Shown: positions 1-8,206, counted from the stretch's first letter. The stretch: DNA of 64,000 bases from Collinsella sp. (GCA_018368345.1 JAGZEK010000004.1:62001-126000), one strand, 5' to 3'. Translations and numbers: made by a program. Notes: generated by a model not told the origin, from the sequence alone.

Positions 1-1228
1 GCTGGTAGAAGGCATGCTGGCCGTTGGTGCCGGGCTCGCCCCAGAAGATCTCACCGGTATCGGAGGTCACGGCGCTGCCGTCCCAACGGACATGCTTGCC
101 GTTGGACTCCATGGTGAGCTGCTGCAGGTAGGCCGGGAAACGATGCAGGTACTGGCAGTACGGCAGCACGGCGTGGCTCTTGGAACCGAAGAAGTTGACG
201 TACCAGACGTTGAGCAGGCCCATCAGCGCGACGGCATTATTCTCGAGCGGCGTGTTGCAGAAGTACTCGTCGATGGCGTGGAAGCCCTCGAGGAACTGCT
301 GGAAGCGCTCGGGGCCGAGCACGACGATCAGCGACAGGCCCACGGCGGAGTCGACGGAGTAGCGGCCGCCGACCCAGTTCCAGAAACCGAAGGCGTTGGC
401 GGGGTCGATACCGAAGGCCTCGACCTTCTCGAGTGCGGTGGAGACGGCGACGAAGTGCTTTGCCACGGCCTCGGCGTTCTGCTCATCGGAGCCGTCGATG
501 GCGCCCTGAGCCTTGAGCTGCTCGAGCATCCAGGTCTTGACCTCGCGAGCGTTGGTGAGGGTCTCGAGCGTGGTGAAGGTCTTGGAGACGATGATCACGA
601 GCGTGGTCTCGGGGTCCAAACCCTTAAGCTTCTCGGCCTGGTCGTTGGGGTCGATGTTGGAGATGTAGCGGCAGTCGATACCGGTGTCAGCATAGGGACG
701 CAGGGCCTCGTAAGCCATGACCGGGCCCAGATCGGAGCCGCCGATGCCGATGGACACCAGATGCTCGATCTTCTTGCCGGTAACGCCCTTCCACTCACCG
801 GAGCGCACGCGCTCGGCGAAGGCATACATGCGATCGAGGACCTCGTGCACGTCGGCGACGACGTCCTGGCCGTCGACGATGAGCTGACCCTTCTCGCTTG
901 CCGGGCGACGAAGCGCGGTGTGCAGGACGGCGCGGTCCTCGGTGGTGTTAATGTGCTCGCCGGAGAACATGGCGTCGCGGCGCTCCTCGAGCTTCACCTC
1001 GCGGGCAAGATCGCACAGCAGCTTGACGGTCTCATCGGTCACCAGGTTCTTGGACAGATCGAAGTGCAGGTCACCGGCGTCAAAGCTCAGCTTGTTCACG
1101 CGATCGGCATCGGCGGCGAACCAGGCCTTGAGGTCGATACCTTCAGCCTCGAGCTTCTCCTGATGAGCCTCGAGCGCCTTCCAAGCGGCAGTCGACGTAG
1201 CATCGATAGGTGCGGCAACAGTTGCCAT
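1..1228 (-). CDS. pgi: Glucose-6-phosphate isomerase, 3' end beyond window
   Basis: Cytosolic isomerase interconverting glucose-6-phosphate and fructose-6-phosphate, the second step of glycolysis. About 409 residues are present; the C-terminal part lies left of the window. The start ATG at 1228 follows a GAGGAGGA-type ribosome binding site and begins MATVAAPIDAT. Family landmarks are the SIGIGGSDLGPVMAYEALR phosphate-binding stretch around residue 148, VSSKTFTTLET near residue 213 and GGRYSVDSAVG near residue 292. The part seen is intact. The next gene to the right is on the same strand but separated by about 200 bases that hold a repeat copy, so pgi is probably transcribed alone. Confidence 0.96.
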   Translation of the reverse strand, partial: MATVAAPIDATSTAAWKALEAHQEKLEAEGIDLKAWFAADADRVNKLSFDAGDLHFDLSKNLVTDETVKLLCDLAREVKLEERRDAMFSGEHINTTEDRAVLHTALRRPASEKGQLIVDGQDVVADVHEVLDRMYAFAERVRSGEWKGVTGKKIEHLVSIGIGGSDLGPVMAYEALRPYADTGIDCRYISNIDPNDQAEKLKGLDPETTLVIIVSKTFTTLETLTNAREVKTWMLEQLKAQGAIDGSDEQNAEAVAKHFVAVSTALEKVEAFGIDPANAFGFWNWVGGRYSVDSAVGLSLIVVLGPERFQQFLEGFHAIDEYFCNTPLENNAVALMGLLNVWYVNFFGSKSHAVLPYCQYLHRFPAYLQQLTMESNGKHVRWDGSAVTSDTGEIFWGEPGTNGQHAFYQ

Positions 1229-1353
1229 AGAGTCCTCCTCAGCATACGGGCGCACGCCTCCATGCGCCCGGACATTCAGATGCCCCTATTCTAGCGCAGG
1301 TCAAGACTATAATCAGCGAGCGTTGCCAATCGGCCCCCAAACGGCAACCGACC

Positions 1354-1381
1354 AAAAAGGGACAGGTTTATTTTGGCAGGT
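1354..1381 (+). repeat. Left copy of a 28-base inverted repeat flanking the ADH-like gene
   Basis: The 28 bases starting AAAAAGGGAC and ending TTTTGGCAGGT recur in reverse complement at 2077-2104 with three substitutions. The two copies bracket the truncated alcohol-dehydrogenase-like gene at 1425-2000. This may be the end pair of a mobile cassette or two members of a dispersed intergenic repeat; the sequence alone does not decide. Confidence 0.7.
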
Positions 1382-1424
1382 CAAACGCTTTACCAACCAA
1401 AAACCCGTCCTTTTATGGCAAATA

Positions 1425-2000
1425 TTAGGCCGCGGCGCAGACGCTACCGAGCAACTCACGCAGAGGAGACCCGATGCCCTCCAGCAGTTCGGGCGCGATA
1501 ATGGCAAAAACGGGAACCTCGCCGGTGCCCACGGCAGCAGGCACCTTGCCCTCCGAGACAATGCATCCATAAGGCACAAAGCCGTCTTCGCCGGCATCGA
1601 GCGCCGCCATGCGATGCGTGAGCTCGCGCGCAAAGCCAGCAGTATCGGCATCGCCAATCGCCAGGACAAAGTCCACGCCTTCGTCGGTCGCCAGGGCCAC
1701 GGCTTCGTCGATCAGCTCGTCTCCCCCGTCGCCCTCAAACGAGCCGCAGTGGAAAAGCACACGCTCGAGTAGGGCTCGATCAAGCGAGCCAAGCGCCGCC
1801 GAGACGAGCTCATCGTGCGTATGTTTGTCACCGCCCAACACGACCAGCGCCTTGGTGCCACCGTAGTGAGCGACCAATCGTCCGCACCAGCGAGCCACGT
1901 CTCCATCCGCAACAAGGCGCGTCGGCATACCAAACCCATAATTGACCATCTTTTCCACAACCCTTCCGTGCGTATAGGCGGTATCAATCGTTAGGCCCAT
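1425..2000 (-). CDS. Stand-alone N-terminal domain of an iron-type alcohol dehydrogenase
   Basis: 191 residues that resemble only the nucleotide-binding half of iron-containing alcohol dehydrogenases (YqhD/BdhA type). Visible parallels are YGFGMPTRLVADGD near the start (family: NPT-type entry strand), VVLGGDKHTHDE (dinucleotide-binding turn), GVDFVLAIGDADT (family: DFLLAVGGGS) and a final strand VPVFAIIAPELLEGI where full enzymes pass into the metal domain. Full enzymes have about 385 residues, so the metal-binding half is absent, and the frame ends in a clean stop. The GGGS phosphate loop reads GDADT, so cofactor binding is doubtful. No clear ribosome binding site precedes the ATG at 2000. 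Related inverted repeats flank the gene. It may be a cofactor-binding or regulatory remnant; function unknown. Confidence 0.6.
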   Translation of the reverse strand: MGLTIDTAYTHGRVVEKMVNYGFGMPTRLVADGDVARWCGRLVAHYGGTKALVVLGGDKHTHDELVSAALGSLDRALLERVLFHCGSFEGDGGDELIDEAVALATDEGVDFVLAIGDADTAGFARELTHRMAALDAGEDGFVPYGCIVSEGKVPAAVGTGEVPVFAIIAPELLEGIGSPLRELLGSVCAAA

Positions 2001-2076
2001 GCTACGAAGCGAGGTTTTCCGAGCTGTTTCGCGCTCTTTAGAGCTGCGTTAAAACCCAATCCAACCGCACGACCAT

Positions 2077-2104
2077 ACCTACCAAAACAAACCAGTCCCT
2101 TTTT
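2077..2104 (-). repeat. Right copy of the 28-base inverted repeat
   Basis: Reverse complement of the repeat at 1354-1381, with 25 of 28 positions identical. It ends nine bases before the -35 element of the polymerase promoter, so the element and promoter are adjacent but do not overlap. Confidence 0.7.
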
Positions 2105-2112
2105 GACAGGTT

Positions 2113-2155
2113 TTGACGATGTCCAGATGAGCGGGTATTATCGAACAGATATTCG
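2113..2155 (+). promoter_or_regulatory. SOS promoter: sigma70 elements plus LexA-like box
   Basis: TTGACG at 2113-2118, a 17-base spacer and TATTAT at 2136-2141 form a good vegetative promoter. Immediately downstream lies CGAACAGATATTCG at 2142-2155, one base from the Gram-positive/actinobacterial LexA consensus GAAC-N4-GTTC. A repressor there would block the promoter, fitting DNA-damage control of the polymerase gene that follows. Confidence 0.75.
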
Positions 2156-2186
2156 ATAAGAACATGTGTTTGATGAAAGGACACGG

Positions 2187-3692
2187 ATGGCGCACGAGCA
2201 GCACACCTATATCTGCATCGACCTCAAGACGTTTTATGCCAGCGTCGAGTGCGTCGACCGTGGGCTCGATCCGCTCACCACCAACCTGGTCGTTGCCGAC
2301 GAATCGCGCGGGCGCACGACCATCTGCCTCGCCATCACACAGGCTATGAAGGACTTAGGGATTCACAACCGCTGCCGCCTATTTGAGATTCCCGATGGCA
2401 TCGACTACATCACGGCCGTACCGCGCATGCAGCATTACATGGAGGTGTCGGCGAAAATCTACGGTATCTATCTGGAATACGTCAGCCCCCAGGACGTGCA
2501 CGTCTACTCCATCGATGAGTGCTTTATCGACGTGACGCCCTATCTGGACCTCTATCACACCGATGCGGAAGGGTTCGCCTGCACGCTGCGCGACGAGGTC
2601 CTCGCGCGCACCGGCATCACGGCGACGGTCGGCATCGGCCCCAACCTATTCCAGGCCAAGGTAGCGCTCGACATTACCGCCAAGCACGTACCCAGCCGCA
2701 TCGGCATACTCGACGACGAGACCTTTCGCAAGGAGATCTGGCCCCATCGTCCCATCACCGATATCTGGGGCATCGGTCCCGGCGTGGCAGCCCGCCTCGA
2801 GAAATACGGCGTCTACGATCTGATGGGCGTCGCGGCGCTCGACGAAAACCTGCTTTACGACGAGCTCGGCGTCAATGCCGAATATCTCATCGACCATACC
2901 TTCGGGCGCGAGCCGACAACCATCGCCGACATCCAAGCCTATCGCCCGCAAGCAACTTCGACCACCACAGGACAGGTGCTCTCGAAGGGTTATGCCTACG
3001 AACAGGCCTATACCGTCTTGCGCGAGATGGTCGACAACGCCGTTTTAGACTTGGTCGATAAGCACGTGGTCTGCGACAGCATCTCGCTCTTTGTGGGCTA
3101 CGCGAGCGAACGCGCCGACATACGCCGCCTCGACGCCAGCGGTACAGCGCAGTATGTGGACGGATGCGGGCACCTGCGCTCGAGCACATCGAGTATCGAA
3201 CCCACCGCAACCGCCGGCCCCGAGCTCGCGCCCCGTGCGCCCAAGCCCGTCCAGCGCGATGACGAACGGCGTCGCCTGGTGCGCGAAGCGCAGGCAATCG
3301 ATGGCATCTTTGTGGGAGAGCATGGCGGCAAACCGCGCGGTGGCTATGCCGCACTCTTTGCGCACTCCAACGCCTCGCGAAAGCTGCCCGAGCGTACCAA
3401 TTCGTTCAAGAAGATCATGGGCTATTTCGATGAGCTCTGGGCGCAGACTGTCGATCCCAAACGACCGGTCAAGCGCATCAATCTGGGATTTGGCAACCTC
3501 ATGCCCGAGGAATTTGCCACCATCGATCTGTTCAGCGATATCGAGGCCGATGAGCGCGAGCGCGACCTGGCACGCGCCGTGCTGGCCGTGAAAGGCAAAT
3601 ACGGCAAGAACGCGCTGGTTAAGGGGCTGAGCTTTACCGCCGGCGCCACCGCGCGCGAACGCAACGATCAGGTAGGAGGACATCGTGCCTAA
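2187..3692 (+). CDS. Y-family translesion DNA polymerase (UmuC/UvrX-like)
   Basis: 501-residue error-prone polymerase of the UmuC/DinB family, copying past damaged template bases. The N-terminus YICIDLKTFYASVECVDR carries the first metal-binding aspartate and the aromatic steric gate region; YSIDECFIDVT near residue 111 carries the catalytic Asp-Glu pair. A helix-hairpin-helix region (ITDIWGIGPGVAARLEKYG) and a little-finger domain follow. The C-terminal half has a basic insert like the Bacillus YqjW/UvrX branch. The ATG at 2187 is chosen because GAAAGG lies six bases upstream; an in-frame GTG at 2166 has no such site. Its stop overlaps the start of the YolD gene, a typical pairing, and a LexA-like box covers the promoter. 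Confidence 0.93.
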   Translation: MAHEQHTYICIDLKTFYASVECVDRGLDPLTTNLVVADESRGRTTICLAITQAMKDLGIHNRCRLFEIPDGIDYITAVPRMQHYMEVSAKIYGIYLEYVSPQDVHVYSIDECFIDVTPYLDLYHTDAEGFACTLRDEVLARTGITATVGIGPNLFQAKVALDITAKHVPSRIGILDDETFRKEIWPHRPITDIWGIGPGVAARLEKYGVYDLMGVAALDENLLYDELGVNAEYLIDHTFGREPTTIADIQAYRPQATSTTTGQVLSKGYAYEQAYTVLREMVDNAVLDLVDKHVVCDSISLFVGYASERADIRRLDASGTAQYVDGCGHLRSSTSSIEPTATAGPELAPRAPKPVQRDDERRRLVREAQAIDGIFVGEHGGKPRGGYAALFAHSNASRKLPERTNSFKKIMGYFDELWAQTVDPKRPVKRINLGFGNLMPEEFATIDLFSDIEADERERDLARAVLAVKGKYGKNALVKGLSFTAGATARERNDQVGGHRA

Positions 3693-4110
3693 GTCCCAAC
3701 AACAGCCGATGCGGCCACCGACACCTTTTGAACGCCTAGCGGACCCCGAGGGAAGACGTCGCTCCGCCGACCCCAGGCTCACCGCCAACGGCACCGTCCG
3801 TGCCGGCCGTGCCGCGCAGTTTATGCCCTTTGCCGCCCTCACGGGATACTACGAGCTCGTGCGTAAACAAGAGATCACCGCCGAGCCAAAATGCGAACTC
3901 ACAGAAGAAAAAGCCCTCGAACTTTCGAAAAAGCTCGAGGGCCTCAAGCGCGGCGACTTGGTTCGTGTCACCTATTACGATACATACGGCTATCGCAGCC
4001 GCACCGGCATCCTCGACGAGGCGCTCCCTGCTTTCAAACTCCTCAAGCTCAAAGATATCGCCATCGACTTCGACGACATCCAGGACATCGAGCTACGCGG
4101 ACGAGCCTAG
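3685..4110 (+). CDS. YolD-like family protein, polymerase partner
   Basis: 141 residues with the YolD-like signature: RAGRAAQFMPFAALTGYYE near residue 40, an acidic helix, then a small beta domain (GDLVRVTYYDTYGYRSRTG, KLLKLKDIAIDFDDIQDIE) resembling the WYL/YolD fold. YolD proteins commonly sit beside Y-family polymerases in Firmicutes and Coriobacteria; their biochemical role is unclear. The GTG at 3685 overlaps the last eight bases of the polymerase gene and follows GGAGGA, which implies translational coupling and joint SOS expression. Confidence 0.88.
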   Translation: MPKSQQQPMRPPTPFERLADPEGRRRSADPRLTANGTVRAGRAAQFMPFAALTGYYELVRKQEITAEPKCELTEEKALELSKKLEGLKRGDLVRVTYYDTYGYRSRTGILDEALPAFKLLKLKDIAIDFDDIQDIELRGRA

Positions 4111-4136
4111 ACAAGGACGCGCATCCAAGGCAAGGC

Positions 4137-4520
4137 CTACAGCGTCATGACGTAGTAACCCGCATCTCTCACGACAGCCTCAAGGACACCGCGATCGATC
4201 GGCCGCTTGGAGCGCACGCGCGCTGTGTGGTCCGCATACGTCACCGTTGCCCACACGCCATCCAGCGCATTGAGGGCATTGGCTACGTTCTGAGCGCAGC
4301 CGTCACAGCTCATGCCGCCGATGAGCAGCTCATCGCTATAGGGATAGTGCGATGCATCGGTATCCACCACAACAACCTTTTTGGCCTTCTTACCGCTCGC
4401 GCCATCGCTGCAGCAGCTCTTTCCGTGTGTCGAAGCGACAATGCGACGCAGTCCAAAAAACATGCCGACGGCAATGACGGCCAACACGATGAGATTCGCA
4501 GGGTTGAGCAAGTCGCTCAT
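4137..4520 (-). CDS. Membrane-anchored heavy-metal-associated (HMA) domain protein
   Basis: 127 residues. One N-terminal membrane segment (LIVLAVIAVGMFFGL, about residues 9-24) is followed by a linker with a CC pair and lysines, then an HMA domain with the metal site GMSCDGCAQNVANAL near residue 69. HMA domains of the CopZ type bind Cu(I) or another soft metal and pass it to an ATPase; here no ATPase is adjacent, so the anchored domain may act as a metal buffer or sensor. ATG at 4520 is preceded by AAGGGG. A palindromic CsoR-like operator lies 30 bases upstream. Confidence 0.85.
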   Translation of the reverse strand: MSDLLNPANLIVLAVIAVGMFFGLRRIVASTHGKSCCSDGASGKKAKKVVVVDTDASHYPYSDELLIGGMSCDGCAQNVANALNALDGVWATVTYADHTARVRSKRPIDRGVLEAVVRDAGYYVMTL

Positions 4521-4549
4521 GCGTTCCCCTTTCAAGTAGCACTATCTAG

Positions 4550-4567
4550 ATACCCCCATGGGGTGTC
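4550..4567 (-). promoter_or_regulatory. CsoR/copper-type operator candidate
   Basis: The sequence ATACCCCCATGGGGTGTC contains a perfect CCCCATGGGG palindrome. CsoR-family repressors bind G/C-tract dyads of the TACCC-N4-GGGTA kind, so this is a plausible Cu(I)-responsive site controlling the HMA gene. A possible -10 (TATCTA on the minus strand) overlaps its edge. Confidence 0.55.
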
Positions 4568-4628
4568 CTCATCTTAACCCAAAATCGTGTCCGTTCGGTC
4601 AATTAGTTTCCCTCTTCAAACTTTTTTG

Positions 4629-4656
4629 TTGACCATGGCTTACTTTCGTGTATAAG
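4629..4656 (+). promoter_or_regulatory. Sigma70-type promoter of the DUF3793-flavodoxin pair
   Basis: TTGACC at 4629-4634 and TATAAG at 4651-4656 with a 16-base spacer, 40 bases upstream of the GTG start of the DUF3793 gene. The stretch just downstream (CCTAGGCTAACAA) could hold a metal-regulator site but matches no consensus I can name. Confidence 0.7.
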
Positions 4657-4695
4657 TTTTCCTAGGCTAACAACTGAGGACCCGAAAGGAGCATC

Positions 4696-5400
4696 GTGAC
4701 TCGAACCATTGACATCCCAACATACCAAACGGCTGTCGTGCGCAACTGCTCCCCTACGCTCGCAGGTATCAAGCCGGCTTCGCTCTTTACCTATCCCGGC
4801 GTTTACGCCAACCAAAACGGAAAACCCGGCGCCGCCCATATCGAAGAGCGACGCTCTCGCCTGCTCGCCGTCATAGCCCAATGCAACCGCGAGCTCCAGC
4901 CACTCGGAATCCATATGAGCGTTTTGGTCTGGCGGCCGTGCGGAGCGCTCATCTATGTGTATCGCCCTGCGGACCTCATGCGATACCTCTCCGACCCCCG
5001 TGCCACGACGGCGCTAGCCGCCGAAGGTTACGATGTCCACAACCTGCCCGCATCCCTGGTGCATCTCGCCGCGCGCATCACGCTGGCAAGCAGCAATGCC
5101 GCAGAGAGCGCCTATGACGGCAGCGTCTGCGCGCTAGCGCGAAATAGGCACTGCGATACGGGGTGCATGTGCGAGTTCCCCCACGAAATTGGCTATTTTT
5201 TGGGCTATCCCTACGAAGATGTCCATCAGTTTATCGTCCAGCACGGCGAAAACTATAAGGTCTTTGGCGCATGGAAGGTATACACAAATGTTGAGCAGGC
5301 GCTCACGACCTTCGATTCCTATCGTGCATGCACGCAATACCTTACCTACATCTATCAACAGGGCTGCACCCTGGAACAACTTGTCCAGGCAACCCGATAG
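4696..5400 (+). CDS. DUF3793 family protein
   Basis: 234 residues matching the DUF3793 family of anaerobes: an N-terminal CSPTLAGIKPASLFTYPG element and a C-terminal CEFPHEIGYFLGYPYEDVHQFI block with conserved His/Glu and aromatic residues. The biochemical role is not established; family members repeatedly neighbour flavodoxin and iron-responsive genes. GTG at 4696 follows GAAAGGA. The flavodoxin gene starts 46 bases downstream on the same strand, so the two probably form one transcript. It is predicted soluble, with several cysteines (CALARNRHCDTGCMC near residue 145) that could bind metal. Confidence 0.8.
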   Translation: MTRTIDIPTYQTAVVRNCSPTLAGIKPASLFTYPGVYANQNGKPGAAHIEERRSRLLAVIAQCNRELQPLGIHMSVLVWRPCGALIYVYRPADLMRYLSDPRATTALAAEGYDVHNLPASLVHLAARITLASSNAAESAYDGSVCALARNRHCDTGCMCEFPHEIGYFLGYPYEDVHQFIVQHGENYKVFGAWKVYTNVEQALTTFDSYRACTQYLTYIYQQGCTLEQLVQATR

Positions 5401-5446
5401 AGCATACAAAACGCGGCCGCACGCCGCGCAACCGAAAGGAAAACAT

Positions 5447-5866
5447 ATGAGCAAGATCGCAGTAGTCTACTGGAGCGGTACAGGCAACACCGAGGCCATG
5501 GCAAACTTCGTTGCCGAGGGCGCAACCGGTGCCGGCGCCGAGGCAGAGGTCATCTCCTGCGCCGACTTCTCCGCAGACAAGGCCGCCAGCTATGACGCCA
5601 TTGCCTTCGGCTGCCCCGCCATGGGTTCCGAGGAGCTTGAGTATGACGAGTTCCAGCCTATGTGGGACGAGGTCAAGGAGACCCTCGGCGATAAGAAGGT
5701 CGTCCTCTTTGGCTCTTATTCGTGGGCCGAGGGCGAGTGGATGGACAACTGGAAGGCCGATGCCGACGAGGCGGGCGTCAATGTCGTCGATTCCGTCATT
5801 TGCTACGATGCGCCCGACGATGAGGGCGAGACCGCTTGCAAGGCCCTCGGAGCCGAGCTCGCGTAA
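5447..5866 (+). CDS. Flavodoxin (FMN electron carrier)
   Basis: 139-residue short-chain flavodoxin. The FMN phosphate loop is SGTGNTEAMA at residues 10-19; the isoalloxazine-binding loops are GCPAMGSEELE and LFGSYSWAEGEWMD. It shuttles low-potential electrons between redox enzymes in the cytosol and usually replaces ferredoxin when iron is short. In anaerobes it is a plausible donor to NrdG and other radical SAM enzymes. ATG at 5447 has GAAAGG 7 bases upstream. It is transcribed with the DUF3793 gene and ends at a strong terminator. Confidence 0.94.
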   Translation: MSKIAVVYWSGTGNTEAMANFVAEGATGAGAEAEVISCADFSADKAASYDAIAFGCPAMGSEELEYDEFQPMWDEVKETLGDKKVVLFGSYSWAEGEWMDNWKADADEAGVNVVDSVICYDAPDDEGETACKALGAELA

Positions 5867-5918
5867 CGAACCCAGGACCTCCAAAAGAGTCTGCATCAAA
5901 GCGCATCCTCATCCCTAC

Positions 5919-5960
5919 AAAAGAGCGGGGGCTGGATTCAAGTCCAGCCCCCGCTCTTTT
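5919..5960. terminator. Bidirectional rho-independent terminator
   Basis: An 18-base, essentially perfect stem (AAAAGAGCGGGGGCTGGA and its complement) with a six-base loop, A-rich on the left and T-rich on the right. It lies between the converging flavodoxin gene and the amino-acid ABC operon and can stop transcription from both sides. Confidence 0.92.
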
Positions 5961-5983
5961 ATAACGGCAGTTACATCAACCGG

Positions 5984-6736
5984 CTACGAGATATTGCCCA
6001 AGAACGCCTTGGTGCGCTCGCTCTTGGGGTGGTCGAAGACCTCGCTCGGCGTACCCTCTTCCACAATGACGCCGCCGTCCATAAAGACGACGCGGTCGGC
6101 GACGTCGCGGGCAAAGCCCATCTCGTGCGTCACGACGATCATGGTCATGCCATCGCGTGCCAGGTCGCGCATGACACCCAGAACGTCGCGAACCAGCTCG
6201 GGATCGAGCGCCGACGTGGCCTCGTCAAAGAGCATAACGTGAGGGTTCATCGACAGGGCGCGGGCGATGGCAACGCGCTGCTGCTGGCCGCCCGAGAGCT
6301 GGCTCGGCATAAAGTCGATACGCTCGGCAAGACCGACCTTGGTCAGCTCCTCGACGGCGATCTTCTCGGCCTCTTCCTTGCTGCGCTTGAGCACCTTTTG
6401 CTGCGCAAGCATGACGTTCTTTTTGACCGACAGGTGCGGGAACAGGTTGAACTGCTGAAACACCATGCCCAAGTGCGTACGCACCTTATTGAGGTCAACG
6501 CCCTTGGCGCACACATCCACGCCCTCGACGACAATCGAACCACTCGTAGGATGCTCCAGACGATTGATGCAGCGAAGCATCGTCGACTTGCCCGAGCCCG
6601 AAGGACCCAGAACTACGACGACCTCGCCCTTATGCACATCCAGATCGATATCGCGCAGGACCACGTTATCGCCAAAGGCCTTCTGGAGGTTCTTAATGCT
6701 GACGACGACCTCGTTCGAGTTATTGGTTTCGCTCAT
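5984..6736 (-). CDS. Polar amino acid ABC transporter ATPase (GlnQ type)
   Basis: 250-residue ATPase energising amino acid import at the inner face of the membrane. Walker A GPSGSGKSTMLR at residue 44, Q-loop MVFQQFNLFPHLS, signature LSGGQQQRVAIARAL, Walker B VMLFDEATSALDPE and switch VVTHEMGFA are all present. It is the third gene of the operon binding protein-permease-ATPase, 12 bases after the permease stop. Closest named relatives are GlnQ/ArtP/HisP; substrate cannot be read from the ATPase. Confidence 0.95.
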   Translation of the reverse strand: MSETNNSNEVVVSIKNLQKAFGDNVVLRDIDLDVHKGEVVVVLGPSGSGKSTMLRCINRLEHPTSGSIVVEGVDVCAKGVDLNKVRTHLGMVFQQFNLFPHLSVKKNVMLAQQKVLKRSKEEAEKIAVEELTKVGLAERIDFMPSQLSGGQQQRVAIARALSMNPHVMLFDEATSALDPELVRDVLGVMRDLARDGMTMIVVTHEMGFARDVADRVVFMDGGVIVEEGTPSEVFDHPKSERTKAFLGNIS

Positions 6737-6748
6737 GATAGGACCTCC

Positions 6749-8110
6749 TTACAGACCGGCGATGTGATCGGCAGGCGTCGCGACAACCTGTCCGGCGCTC
6801 TTGGCGGGACGCTTCTTCTTGGTCTCGGTCGTACCCAAAAGCCTCGCCTCAAGACCGCTCACCAAGCGAGCGAGCGGCAGGGTGATGACCAGATAGAACA
6901 GGGCGGCAACCACGTACGGTGTAATGGAGCCCGTCGTGGCCACGATGGTACGGGCGTTCATGACGATTTCGACCACACCCACGGCGGCAAGCAGCGACGT
7001 ATCCTTGTAAAGCAAGATAAACTCGCTGGTCAGCGTAGGCAAAACATTGCGGAACGTCTGCGGAATCATAACGTAGAGCAGCGTCTGGAAGGCATTCATG
7101 CCCAGAGAGCGAGCAGCCTCGTTTTGGCCCTTGGGGATCGATTGAATACCGGCGCGGAAGATCTCACACAGATAGGCAGACGAATTCATGGCCATGACGA
7201 TGACGCCGAGCACGTAGTCATCAACCTTGACGCCGGCCAACGGCAGACCGAAGAACGCGATATAGATCTGCAGGAACGCCGGCGTACCGCGAATGATATT
7301 CACGTAGATGCCGGCGAGGCAGCGCAGGATGCGCGACTTGGAGATGCGCATGAGCGACAGGGCGAAACCGAAGGGAATTGCCAGCGGAAACGCCACAAGC
7401 ACGATCGAAAGCGACATGAGGAAGCCCTTGAAGACGATCGGCAGGCTCTGGACCAAAATGACCGGGTTCAGGAACAGGCGCAGGAACATATTGGAGTTCC
7501 ACGCCTCGACCCACGGCTGCTCCTTAAGGTCGGCCAGGAAGTTATCGAATGCCGTCACGCCCTTAATCTCGACGGAAGGAATCTTGGAGATCTTCTTGGT
7601 CGAGCCATCGGCCAAAGTGCAGGTGCCGCTAAAGGCCTCATCGCCGCCCTCGACGGGGAAGGTCACGCCGTAAACCTCGACGCGGAAATAGCCGCCGGCA
7701 GGCGCCGTCTCACCAAAGTCAATCTTGAGCGTCTGGCCGTCAGCCTTGCACGTGGGCTTCATGGGCGTACGATCCATGAGGTCCTCGCCCGAGAGCATCG
7801 TCAATCGAGTGTCATCGGTACCAAACGTCGTACCGTCGACAAACGTCAGCGAAAGACCGCTCAGCTCCTCGTCGGCATCGGCCTGAACTTCCCAAGTGAT
7901 GCGCGTCTCGGTGCCGCCGACCACATCGCTGCCCGAACCGGTGTTGGGTCGGGCGGTAATCTTTGCGGTCTCAAGCGCCTGGGCGGTCGTGGGCACGCAG
8001 GCCCCCGCGCATACCAGGGCGAGCGCCACAGCCAGGGCACAGGCCAGCTTTTGGAGCATCGAGGGCAGTGGAAAACGCTGCTCCGCGGCCCCTTTGTTCA
8101 GTCGAGACAA
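6749..8110 (-). CDS. Amino acid ABC permease with N-terminal extracytoplasmic domain
   Basis: 453 residues. A TTG start at 8110 is chosen because AGGAG lies five bases upstream; an ATG at 8059 has no ribosome site. A signal peptide (ACALAVALALVCAGACVPTTAQA) is followed by about 130 residues of Ser/Thr/Gly-rich, probably beta-sandwich sequence, then a His/Glu-type permease from about residue 185 with five or so membrane segments and the EAA loop SIPKGQNEAARSLGMNAFQT. Typical permeases of this family have 220-250 residues, so the secreted domain is an extra. It could present an additional binding surface to the substrate-binding lipoprotein encoded just upstream. Confidence 0.9.
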   Translation of the reverse strand: MSRLNKGAAEQRFPLPSMLQKLACALAVALALVCAGACVPTTAQALETAKITARPNTGSGSDVVGGTETRITWEVQADADEELSGLSLTFVDGTTFGTDDTRLTMLSGEDLMDRTPMKPTCKADGQTLKIDFGETAPAGGYFRVEVYGVTFPVEGGDEAFSGTCTLADGSTKKISKIPSVEIKGVTAFDNFLADLKEQPWVEAWNSNMFLRLFLNPVILVQSLPIVFKGFLMSLSIVLVAFPLAIPFGFALSLMRISKSRILRCLAGIYVNIIRGTPAFLQIYIAFFGLPLAGVKVDDYVLGVIVMAMNSSAYLCEIFRAGIQSIPKGQNEAARSLGMNAFQTLLYVMIPQTFRNVLPTLTSEFILLYKDTSLLAAVGVVEIVMNARTIVATTGSITPYVVAALFYLVITLPLARLVSGLEARLLGTTETKKKRPAKSAGQVVATPADHIAGL

Positions 8111-8178
8111 GGTGGCTCCTATCGTAGAAGTTGCCGGCAAAACGAGACGGAAACGCTCTCCGTCAAGAGAAGCGCGAA

Positions 8179-8206
8179 GGCCCTTTCCGCCAAAACGAAA
8201 AGGGCC
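8179..8206 (-). other. Intercistronic stem-loop
   Basis: GGCCCTTT pairs with AAAGGGCC across a 12-base loop between the binding-protein and permease genes. There is no T tract after it on the minus strand, so it is more likely an mRNA stability or attenuating element giving excess binding protein than a full terminator. Confidence 0.5.

Noticed and set aside
14..1294. 426-codon open frame on the plus strand
   Set aside because: Antisense to pgi, whose phosphate-binding motifs and ribosome site are clear.
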